Assembly (NCBI GenBank): GCA_006538405.1
Contig: BJKQ01000021.1
Span: 186,001-250,000 of the forward strand
Direction: 5' to 3'
DNA length: 64,000 nucleotides
From: Hansfordia pulvinata
Lineage: Eukaryota; Ascomycota; Sordariomycetes; Xylariales
Both the position numbers and the translations under genes were made by a program. The notes beneath the pieces were generated by a model that had not been told where the DNA came from, ran no database searches, and saw only the letters and a list, made by a program, of their open reading frames with translations. Positions 25,557 through 35,920 of the stretch are shown piece after piece; positions within the stretch are counted from its first letter, which is position 1, and each line of letters opens with the position of its first letter.

Positions 25557-26432
25557 ATGGCTCCTCGTTCTGTCATGCTTCTGGCCGCCACCGCCGGCCT
25601 GGCCGCCGCCTCGGGCTCCCTCATTTCTTCCGTGCCCTCTTGCGGCGCCGACTGCCTCTCCAACACTATCAGCCAGTCCACTACCTGCACTGGCCCTGAC
25701 GACAGCACCTGTGTCTGTGAGCAAACCTACACGGTCAAGAGGAACGCCGAGTCTTGCCTGCGCAAGGCGTGCTCCGGTGGTGAATATGGTAAGCACCTTC
25801 CTGGTTTATTCAAATATTAAACATTGACTGACCCTTCTCCAGGCTCCGTCATGACGGCTTACGACCAGTTCTGCGCCGGCGGCGGCTCTGGCGGCGGTGA
25901 CTCTACGAGCTCGTCCACCTCGTCGTCAGCCACTGTTGCCCCCACCGAGACCAGCACGGGCGGCGCTGGAGACGGCTACCCCGGCTCGACAACGACCGCC
26001 GATTCCTCGTCGAGCAGCCCCGGCTCCACCGAAACCAGCGCCAACACTCCTGGCTACACCACCGCTCCCGACGCGTCCTCGTCGGCCCCTGCCGGTACGA
26101 CTAGCGGATACGCCAGCTCTGGCACTTCCGAGTCCGAGTCGCTGTCCACCGCTCCCGGAAGCGCGCCCCCGACCTCCAGCTACCCCTCAGTGCCCGCTGG
26201 GTCCTCGTCCGGTGCTGGCAGCTCGGCATACCCTACGTCGTCTGCCGCTGCGTCCAGCGGTGCCAGCAGCTCTTCTGGCGCCGGCGCTACCAGCTCCGGT
26301 GCCGGTTCCGGCTCGGGTACCTACCCCTCCAGCTCGGCCTCGGCCACCCCGACCCAGGCCGGCAGTGTCCGCGCTGGCGTCAGCATCGGCGCTGCTCTGG
26401 TCGCCGCCGGTGTGGCCTTCCTCGCTCTGTAA
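25557..26432 (+). CDS. CFEM-domain GPI-anchored cell-surface protein
   Basis: A secreted, eight-cysteine CFEM protein. Members of the family sit on the wall or membrane, and some bind heme for iron uptake. The ATG at 25557 is preferred over the upstream in-frame 25518 because it has context CACCATGG and is directly followed by the signal peptide (about residues 1-19). Exons are 25557-25788 and 25843-26432. The 54-bp intron (GTAAGC ... TCCAG) splits a Gly codon and lies inside the CFEM domain. The product is 273 residues. All eight Cys are present, and the Asp three positions before the fourth Cys (DSTCVC), the heme-contact position in studied CFEM proteins, is kept. A Ser/Thr/Pro/Gly-rich stalk of about 160 residues and a hydrophobic tail with a small-residue omega region (TQAGSVRAG) point to a GPI anchor. 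Heme binding is inferred. Confidence 0.93.
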
Positions 26433-27387
26433 GCTGGTGGAGAGCTATACTGAGCACCAAAGTGACTTTTCTCGGCATAAGGTACGAGTCAGGAATGGGT
26501 GGGGGTCGCCCTACTGTTGGACTGGTCTGAAGGCATGGTAATCTGGAGATTCGCATGCGAAGGGATTTTGTTCGGCGTTGGCATTTATTCGCCTTGCTCC
26601 TCCGATGTTGGAACACATGAACCCCAAGAAACAAAGAAAAGGGAATACATGAATAAGGCGGCTCATAGGAGTCGCAGACAAAGGGCCAATCGCCTTTTGC
26701 CATTGCACATCGTTGCTACTGGAAATATCCATGAATGACAATTTGATACAACCGTTTCAATTGCTTTTCCTTGTCGTGACTTCACGCTCGAAGGTTGAGC
26801 TGCACCAGTGGCAGGCACCCTGACGAAATCGTACAGAAAGGGCACGTTGATCCTCTGGCCATGCAACTCGTCTCCCAATCCTTTTCTACGATCGGACACC
26901 CCTTCAAGCAGTTGCACTGCAGTGGCGACAAACCCCATTGTTTCCGACGCGATGGATCCGTGTCGAATCTAAAAACAGCTCTCATGGAGGATCCTTCCCT
27001 CGTTTTTTGTGGATTCCACCGGTCGCAAAGCCGCAGTGAAATGCGCGTACGAGTAGTACTCGTAGACGTGTCGGTTGCACTGCTGATAGGACGTTGATCC
27101 GACGATGGTACGAGTGGTGATCCCGCCGCGCCACGCACCAGTGCAAGTAAAAGAACGCGAAAAGTTGCCTTGTCTAGTCTTATCATCCAGCTCAGAGACC
27201 CCGGCAGGTAATCTCACGCGTACGAGCAGCGCATGTGGTGTTCGAGTGAGCTCTTCGTTTGTAGCATTGGCGATTCACTTGCCTTGTCAAGTAGTGGCAG
27301 GTTTCAGGTGAGCGCCGTCAGACCGCACAAGATAAACACCATCGATGATGAAGACGCCCGGCTGCCGCAGTTCCTACCCTCGCTGTA
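26433..27387. other. spacer between convergent genes
   Basis: The 3' flanks of the CFEM gene (+) and the NACHT gene (-). It holds an interrupted inverted copy of the dispersed motif, TACGAG-TAG-TACTCGTA, at 27048-27064, and a further copy near 27108. No gene seen. Confidence 0.5.
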
Positions 27388-30300
27388 TCAACGGTTCCGG
27401 TCCGGGTCTAATGACCCCCCTTGCTTCAGTTTTTCCCGCCCCCTCTCAAACAGCTGTTCGATGGCCGCGGCATTCCGACCAGATTTTTCGTCAGAGTTCC
27501 ATGGAACAAATTGGCTTAGAATATCCGCAGCGGACTTCCAACTGTCCGAAGCGTCGGGATGCGCACCCTTTTCAAGAATGAGCTCGCACATTCGCACATG
27601 GCGGACATTCGCAACAAGACGGCAGATATCTTCCAGATCCTCCCTCCATTCAGTTGCGCTCGAATCTGCACCGAAGTCAAGTAGCAGGCGACATATCTCG
27701 GCATGGCCAGACCTGATAGCGGCAGAAAGAGCAGTACGGGGCGACCCTCCCCTGGCATTCACATCTACTCCAAGATGGAGTAGTCGCTCGGCCCCCTCCA
27801 GGTCTCCCGAAGCTGCGGCGGACTGGATAGGTGTTGGTCGATGATCGGTCAAACTTCCATGGATGTTCGCGCCATGCGACAGCAACAGCTCGAAAGTCCC
27901 GGGGTTAGAAGCAAGCGTCAGCCAAGAAAGGATATCGGGGTGGTTTGCCATCATCGTGGGCACATCGGCACAGTGCCTAAGTAGCAAGTCGACTATGCGA
28001 AGGCGAACATCTTCAGTTCCGAACCACCCTGTGTTCATAAAGGTGATCGCTTCTATTGTGGATCCGATACTGGCTTGCGCACCTTCTCGAAGGTAGTAGC
28101 CAAGAATCTCGACTGCCAGATCTGCGCTACACTGCTTGGCTGGGTCTACTTGGCATTGGCCTGGCGGGCCACCGAATAGTCTGTCGACGTACGCTTGCAA
28201 GGCAGCGTCGGCCAGCAATCCTCCCGGCCACGACCGCTTCCAGTCAAGACCGCAGCTTTTGAGCTCATTGCTTAAGGGAGCTATGGCATCATGGTTGGCG
28301 TTCCGAGCTGTAAACAAAGCGGCGGATGCCATTGAAACGGAACTGCCGTCGACTTCAAGCCCAGCCCTCAGTAACGCACGCAGAGTGACGGCATCACAGC
28401 CGAAACATGCGAGATGGAGCGGATTGTCGACTCGGTCAGCCGTTTCGTTCAAATGTTGTGGTTGTAACTGTTTTGTCGTGGCCCAGTGTCCGACGATCTG
28501 GCCCAGGCCAAAACGTAGGCACTGACGCAAAGGATCGCGGAAAACTGCGCGCTTGAAACGATGAAGGTGGAATTTTGGATGTTTGGGAGTGGTCATATGA
28601 AACGATGCGGAATAATCATCCGACTCCCAGACAGGGGGAAGATAGGGTTCGTCTCCTAGCCACTCGTCACTGATGATCTGGTGTATCGGATGGACAGCCC
28701 ATTCGCGGTAGGCTGGACTCCCCACAAAGGGGTCACCCAGGAACTCTAAGAGCTCTTCCCAAAGACCATTCTCAGAGATCATCTCAAGTTGTGTGCACAT
28801 GGCCAAATGGCGGCCGAGTATCCAGCCGGGGTCACCAAGCTCATGATCCCAACTTGTGTTGAAACTGTCGGCCCAGGAGGGGGAGGGTTCAGAGCGATGC
28901 AGCCATCGCCAATACTGCAAACCGACCCGGATTTGCAGCTCGATAGATCTAGAGCTGCTACAATCTTGGTGCTTCTCTAGGTACTCCCGAACAGACAAGT
29001 GTGAGAGTTCAAATATCATGCCATTTTCGCATTTCAGCAAGTTGCGACAGAGGCTTAGGAGTTTGGCACGATCGATGGGCGGCTTGGGAACAAAGTCTGT
29101 ACCTGGCTCCTGGCAAGCCACGAGGACCAGGACATCGCCATGGGCTCCTCGGCCGTCGGGGATGAAGTTCAGAAAATGCGGTTGAACCATCAGCATCAGC
29201 GCTCTCTTCGCGTAGTCCCCTTGTCGCCCTTGGAGTTCAGCCCAAATCTTGTTGTATGTCGGGACAAGGCCCTCTGGTAGGGCATACAGCCACTTCAGCG
29301 TGTCGTCGTTCGATTGCAGCTCCAACAGCTCTTGGATGTGCATAGAGGCCCATTGAAACCTAGACGTCCGTGCAAGTAAGCATAAAGTGCCCCTCCAGCT
29401 AATAGTCAGATCCTTCAGACTTACATTCCTTGACTTTTCCTGCGGAAAAGCCTGATGACCTGTTCACGGACGTCCGCAGTCATGTGCAAAGAGCACCATT
29501 TGTCGTTGGCGAGGTTCTCTTGCACGAAAAACTCGATATCGTTTTGATTATTGGCGGCGGTGATCTCCAAGTTGCCGCCGTTTGAGTAATATCCCGTCAT
29601 GTCGTCATCGTTTCGACTGGCAATGAAGAGCTTGACTGGCTGCGGGGCGTTTCGGACCAAGGAGTCCAGCACGTCCATCAGTCCCTTGCGGGTCTTCCGG
29701 TCGCATTCATCAAGGCCGTCGATAAGAAGTGTCGAATTGCGAGGCACTTCGAGTAGACGCTGTAGGAGACTGGTCGACTCGTCGAAAGAGAGACGATCGG
29801 AGGCAAACCCCGACAACTTCTTCTTCTCGTAGATGTCTGCGGTGGCAGACATGATTTGGCGAGATCCCTCTAGTGCCGACAGCTGTCTGATCAGACTGTT
29901 CATGACACTCTGTGGATCTCGCCGAGCCGCATCATCGCGGTTGCAGAAGAAATAAGCCAAAGCGCCTGCTTGGATGGACTGGAGATGGTCCACCACCGTG
30001 GCCGACAGATTGGTCTTCCCCGCGCCAGCTATTCATGTAGTTAGAGCAGGAAGAACGATGCAGCTTAGTTGGGGTCGTACTTACGAATTCCATGGAGCCA
30101 GAGAACTGTCGAAGAGCAAGACGATTTCCATTCTATGAATTTCTCGTGATGCAAAAGCCACTGGCAGGTCCCCTCCAGGCGGTACCTCTTGGCTCGCCGG
30201 AGATCGTCTTCATAGGGGACCGGCGACACCCATCTCAACATGCGCTGCACCTCTCCATCCTCATGGAACCGCACAAACTTGTTGATCTGGTTCTCAATCC

Positions 30301-31276
30301 TCTCCAGCTGAGATGCCATCGTCTGCATCGACAACTTCATGGTTTCGGAAAGTTTGACAAGCTCGGCAAGCCTATCATCATCCATATGACGTCGATGTGC
30401 CTGCGCCTGGCGCTCGCATATGTCGGCGCTTGCATGAACCTGATGTTCGAGGTCCAATATCTGTTTGAGTAGAGATGTGAGGCCGTCAGGATCGAGAATG
30501 GCATGTACATGTTCGCCAAGTAACTTGGGCCGCGCCACCAACACAACAAACTCAAGAACGTTCGTTAACACATTGGTGATGTGCCCTCGCAAAGTAGTAA
30601 GGGTCTGATTGCCCGCCAAATCGGCATCTCGAAGGTAGATCTCCACGTAGACACGGCAGCAGAGGGCGACGCGCGTCCCGAGATCGATCCCAGCAATGAT
30701 CTCCGCGTCCCTCTTAAAATCCACCACAGCAGCCTCCAAGATGAAGCGAAACCCAGCCCACGGGAGAGCCAGATGAGATGGATCGTATTGTACGACAGTG
30801 TCGCCAACCTGCTTGAACCGATCAAGCCAAGTCACGATGCTGCCCATCACCTCGTGGCCGACAAAAGTGCGACCTCCCAGCACTGTCTTCCAAGACGACG
30901 CTCGGGCTTCGTCTTGTTTTTCGCGAGCGCATTGCACGAAGCTTTCGAGGATGGAATCTGCCGAGGTGTGGCCTCCAGGCCCGGACAGGTCACGGAGAAC
31001 TTTAACTTTTCGGTGCCCATCGGTCGAGCAGGCAAGTTTGTTGTGTGCTTCTTCCCATAGAACTGCGTATAGGGTGGGCGGTAACGGAGATGGAGGTGTC
31101 TGTACACGTTGAACGGCCGTTGAACTGTTGCTCGTGCTGGGGTTGAGGCTTGAGGGTGGTCTCGGAGAGGGACTAGCCACCTGGGCTTGTGCAGGCTGGG
31201 GTTGCGACAGAGGGGAATGCAACTTCAGATATGCTTTCAGCTTGTCACGTCTGCGGGGTGCGGGTGAAGACGCCAT
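27388..31276 (-). CDS. NACHT-ankyrin STAND (NLR-like) protein
   Basis: A fungal STAND NTPase of the architecture linked to non-self recognition and heterokaryon incompatibility. Exons are 31276-30085, 30028-29425 and 29359-27388, with introns of 56 and 65 bp, both with GTAAGT donors. The product is 1255 residues with an intact frame. The start at 31276 (MASSPAPRRRDKLKAY) fits the family better than the in-frame 31420. The N-terminal part (about 70-290) has the LPWAGFRFILEAA motif of the NWD/NACHT-associated N domain. A short predicted coiled coil lies near 325-360. The NACHT domain follows, with P-loop GIPGAGKT (396-403, made by joining exons 1 and 2) and Walker B LLIDGLDECD (about 499-508). 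GMFQWASM, across the second junction, is the usual end of the NACHT core. The C-terminus carries degenerate ankyrin-like units (about 910-940 and 1085-1205). The repeats are divergent, not recently amplified. The trigger and effector function are unknown. Confidence 0.9.
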
Positions 31277-31726
31277 GTCCGGAGTATCGTCGCGGTCCAG
31301 GACCCGAAAACTCACAGGGAAAAAGCAGAAGTGCTGGGGGGCTGATGCAGGCGTTGTTGTTGACGAGAAGCGGCGCAGCCTCGCGAAGCGGGGTCGAAAA
31401 GCGACGCCTTTGATCACCATGCCCAGCCATTATTAGCTCACTGGATATGCGTATGCAAGATATCTGTATGTGATTGGCCCAATGCCAAAACGAGTGGCAG
31501 GCATATCATGTTTATCGACATGGTGTAGGTGCACACCCCGACAGTTCATCGGGCAACATGAAGCAAATTGAATATCATCGACTTTCGCCCGCACCATTCC
31601 CAGTTCCCAGACTCCATGCCACCTGTAAGCAACATTCAGAAAAACTTCCACGAGCGCCTTGTCATTCCTCGTCAATCCTTTCTCACTGCAAGTCCACGCA
31701 ATTGGCTCAAGATGGCCTGCATGCCC

Positions 31727-33298
31727 TCATCTCCGGCGGCGAAATTTGCTGCCAAAGCTGGGCCCGCCCTTCGCACCGTGGTTGCGAAGCTTGAGTCGCT
31801 TGAAGTTGGCGTGGGCCAACTCGTTGACTTTCCGTGCGGCCTTCTGCACAACGCCTCCATTTGACTCAGCTTTCCCGTCCTTTCTGGTCTTTTCCTTGCT
31901 AGCTGTCTTGGTCGTCTTCCTCTTCTTCTTGCTTTTCGCAGCGCCCTCATCGCTGTCGCTCAAGTCCCATTCGGCGTCAGAATCAGGGCCCATGGACCCG
32001 TCCATGTCTCGGACCTGAGTTTCGGGTACGACGTCATCGCCGTCTTCGGAGTCGAGGTCGGTGCCATTTTCGCCGGTGGCAGCCTGGCCTGGGCGTTTCG
32101 CCAGGACGGGCTTCATGTTGCTACGGCGGGTGGTTCGCTTCTGGCCCTTCTTCTTGTAGATCTTGAGCGGTTGACCATTGCGGTCGAGATTGCGGCTGGG
32201 GTCTTCGTCCGGACTGTCATAAGCACCTTCATCGTCAAAGGCGCCCAACAAGCGCGGCGCCTGCTGGCTATCGGAAACACTGTGGACACCGGGATTCTTG
32301 CTGGCGGGTGACTGTGGCTTGCTGGCCGCGACAGGCCTGGCACCTAAACTGTTCTCCCCTTCCATCTCCATCTCACGCATGGCATCCATGTCATCGTCGT
32401 GCTCCTCGTCCTCGATCTTGCGCAGACTAGCTACGACACTGCTGAGAGAGCGGCCGAAGGGTTTCCGGGGCAGGCGCAGAGGCTCGGGGACTTGTACTCG
32501 CCATTCTCATCGACTGCCTCGAGAGGCGCGCGGCGGAGGAAGGAAGGAGTGGCGAAGTGTAGCTTGGAGACAGAAGTGGGGGTGGTGATATCCTGCGCGT
32601 TGGGGTTCCTGGGCTTCAAAGGGGTGACCCAGTTGGAGGATGAGTCGCGACGGGCGCGCTTCGACGTAGAGATGGGCGTGCGGGCAAGGTCTGAGTCGGG
32701 CCCTGGAGCGGCGCGCCTCTTACTAGGGGTGGCGTGAATGCCGCTGGGGTGCGCAGCGTCGTCGTCCTGGGGCAAGAGGTCGAACAGACCAAGTATGCGG
32801 CCGTTCTTCTGCGGTGTTGGGCCGATGGAAGAGGGTACCTGGGGGCTGAAGAGCTTGCGGGAGGAGGGTGTGTTCAAGCTCGAAGGGTCTTCGGGGTCCG
32901 CGTCGACATTGTGGTGCCGAGGCTTGGAGGGGGTTTCTTGAGGTCTCGGGCGTTTCGAGGGCGTGGGCGGGCCATCTGGAGCAGAGGGGGACGGCCTCTT
33001 TCTTGACCTGGAGGTCGAGGCGGCTTGTCTTGGCTCCGGCTTGGGTTTCGCCTTGCCAGCGAGAACGTCGCGAACGTGGTTGTACTGTTTATACTTTGAA
33101 GCTTTGAAAGGGTGAGTGTGTGGCGTATTTCGAAAGTGGGAGAGGGGAGTACATACCTATGTCGGGGTTGCGCTTAATGTCGTCGCGCTGAGGTTTGGAG
33201 CCGGCGTGGTCAATAGCCCAGTCAGACTCGAAGCGCTTGAGGTCGGACCTCAGCTGCTGGGCCGAGGCCTCGTACCGGGAGCGCTCGGCGTCGTCCAT
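31727..33298 (-). CDS. sld2: DNA replication regulator Sld2 (frame broken once)
   Basis: A replication-initiation factor. In yeast, CDK-phosphorylated Sld2 binds Dpb11 to build the pre-loading complex, and the gene is essential. Exon 1 is 33298-33157 and the intron 33156-33102 (55 bp, GTATGT donor). Exon 2 runs from 33101 to the stop at 31727. The N-terminus has the Sld2/RecQ4-type block KPQRDDIKRNPDIASKYKQY, made across the splice. Many Ser-Pro/Thr-Pro sites follow (TPSSRK, SPQVP, TPQKN, TPISTS), as expected for a CDK target. The C-terminal part has RTTRRSNMKPVLAKRP and Lys/Arg-rich tails. The frame breaks at the G4 run 32486-32489 on the + strand (TCCCCGAG in coding sense). One added C rejoins EYKSP to the conserved LRLPRKPFGRSLSSVV block and gives 505 residues, a normal size. 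It lies divergent to the RING gene. Confidence 0.87.
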
Positions 33299-33955
33299 GT
33301 GTTCCGGAGCGGGCTGCGTTTATCTGTGTCGTATCATATGTGCAAGCAGGGATACTGAATAGGTGCTGAGGCTGTGTATGATATCTCGTCAGGATGCTTA
33401 TGTGGAAGCGTTCAGACGATAGGGCGAGTCGGCTATCCGGGGGTCAAGGAAGCAGCAGGCTTGGGACTGGAGTTATAGATTGGGAATCACTGATGTAGTC
33501 GGTATTCACGCAAGTTGGCAAGCCAGGCGAGGTACAAGAGGGGGGCGGGCTGATCTATACAGAATTAAAGAGCGCGGCATGGGAGGGCGTCGGAGGATGG
33601 AACGCTTGTGGGGTTGTGGACGCGTGCCGGCGCGCGTAGGAGACACCATCACTTTACGCGACTGCGCAAGATCCACTGGAGGCGCGGTGCGAAGGGGGTA
33701 CTTTCACTGGGTCCGATCCCACGTTTTGTCGTAGATGGATCAGATACCGGTGGAGCTGCTATCAAGTACCGCTATCCACCACCATCTCCCAGTCTCATAT
33801 CAGCTAGCGGGCTGGGTACAGCCCCTCTGCTCCATGGTACCCGACGTCATCCCGTTCTCGCTCCGCAGGACATCAGATCAATCCCGCCTCGCCTCCTTTC
33901 AACGCTCGTGATTCCGATTCTCCCCCATTCATCCGTCGCAAGATATCCTCAACCC
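33299..33955. promoter_or_regulatory. bidirectional promoter between sld2 and the RING gene
   Basis: 657 bp separate the two divergent start codons, so the region should hold both promoters. I recognise no clear TATA box or factor site. The part just before the RING start is CT-rich (ATTCTCCCCCATTC), as in leaders of other genes here. Confidence 0.5.
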
Positions 33956-35220
33956 ATGGACCCAGGACCCAGCGGCACAGATACTGCCATAAAGCCCATC
34001 GAACATTGCGAAATCCTCGACGAAGCCGACGACGCCGAGCTCCAGTCTCGTATCCTAAACGCCACCCTCGCGCAAGTCGCCCAGTCTGCTCCCGACTCTT
34101 CCGCCACTGACAGCCCCCAATGCTGTGTGATCTGTCTCGACGCCGTCACAGAACCCTGTGAGGCGCAGCCTTGCCGGCATCGCGATTTCGACTATCTATG
34201 CTTGCTGAGCTGGCTCAACCAGCAACCCCGCTGCCCCCTCTGCAAGACCACGGTCCAACGAGTTCTCCACGACTTTGACGATCCAAAATTCTACACGGTC
34301 CCTGAGCCTACTGCCCCGCCTTCTCAACCACCCTTGCGCATCCCCCTCTCCTCGGGCAGCCACGGACGAGAATGGACCCGCGCTGCCGGCCGCCGTCCGC
34401 GACCCAACAGAGAGTCGGCACGCCGGCCTCCCACCCAGGATGACGGCCTCCGCCGCCGCCGCCGCGTCTACCGCCACCAGCTATACTCCCTGCACGTTGG
34501 CGCTAATAGGACCTCCCGATACCGCCGCGAGCTGACTCCTGCCGTGTTCGAGGCCGACAAAGACCTCGTTTCTCGGGCCCGAGTCTTCTTGCGCCGCGAG
34601 CTGCGAGTCTTCGATTTCCTACACGGCGATGAGCCAGACGATACCGGCAGCTCCGCTGGCCCCAACACTGCAGACTCCAGCTCCACTTCTGCTGCTACAA
34701 CGGCCCCCGGGCGCCGACGCGCGCCGACCGCGAGGCTCAGACGCTGCGCCGACGCCGCGCCAACAACGCCGAGTTCTTGCTCGAGTACATCATCGCCATT
34801 CTCAAGACTGTCGACACGCAAGGCAGCCAGGGCCAGGCCGAGGAGATGCTCAAAGATTTCCTCGGTCGTGACCACGCCCGGCTTCTGCTACACGAGCTGC
34901 GTAGCTTTCTGAGAAGCCCCCACTCCCTGCCGGCCTGGGACCGCGAAGTTCAGTACCCGCCCCAGAGGAAGCGCTCGCTTGCGCCAGACGAAGTAGACGG
35001 AGAGGACAGCCACGGCCGCGCTCGGCCGCATCGTCGAGTAGATCAGCAGCCCCGTCGGTCTGATACCGAGCCCCGGGAGGTTTCCTCCTCGACTCGTATC
35101 GCCCTGTCTACGCACATCGCCGGGACGGGGCGCCGGCGCCTGACTGATCGCTCTCGGAGGCAGAAACAACCGTATCAGAAGCTGATTTGTATTGGGGTAG
35201 ACAAAATCTGGTCTACCTAA
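33956..35220 (+). CDS. RING-finger E3 ubiquitin ligase-like protein (frame broken once)
   Basis: The ATG at 33956 (context ACCCATGGA) is chosen as the first good start before the RING domain; the frame is open further upstream. A C3HC4 RING lies at residues 57-96: CVICLDAV, then [10 protein letters not shown], then CPLC. This finger type recruits E2 enzymes, so an E3 role is inferred. Arg/Pro-rich linkers and a segment [20 protein letters not shown] follow. The conserved C-terminal block [18 protein letters not shown] ... [21 protein letters not shown] lies in another frame. The switch can be placed at the C5 run 34704-34708. One added C joins the parts without a stop and gives 421 residues. 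There is no GT donor near the break, so an intron is unlikely. The substrate is unknown. Confidence 0.82.
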
Positions 35221-35920
35221 TGCTTGGCTCGAAACTTCAGACAGGGCATGGCCGAAATGGCTTTAGTAGTAGAGCAGCGTCTCGATGCCGCCCAATCCAA
35301 AGCGGCTGAGATCGCCATTCAGCACCCCGGTCAAAACGTGTCAGGATTCCAAGGGTCTTGACCTGCAGCCACTGCAGGGACCTGATCCTACCTGGGAGAC
35401 ACCTGCAAGATCCGTCGTGGGATGTGGCCCTCTTTTTTCACAGGGTATACAACAGTCGAACAGGTCCCTTGGCTGACACATGGCGCGTGCCGCAGCATGG
35501 TGGTCGTCAAGGGCACGCGCAGAGTCCAATGCTTGAACATACCTAAACCTAGGCATGGAAGAGGAAGTATCAATCCAGACACTGAGCAACCTTGTGACTT
35601 TTCCAGTGCACTCACGACGATATGGCCACGGGGTTTCGCCATACCCTTCAAAACTTGGGCAACGCGGCGGAATTGAGAACATGACTTGGGAATCTGTTCT
35701 TCAGGAACGGATTATGTGCATTAAGCATTCTCGAGTATATACAAGATTCCAGGGCAACAAAGCGCCAAGCCCTGCCCCTCCCGTGCGACAAGTCTATGTA
35801 TAACGAAGGGTGTAGGAGAAGAAAAAGAAGAAAGGCAACGCAGTCGCTTGTCGTTCGTAATAGTCGAGCTCCAAAGAAAAGGGTAGGGAAGAAAGGAAGA
35901 GAAAAGCAGAGACCAGCAGC
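35221..35920. other. spacer between convergent genes
   Basis: The 3' flanks of the RING gene and the multicopper oxidase gene. It has moderate GC and no recognised gene or repeat. Confidence 0.5.
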
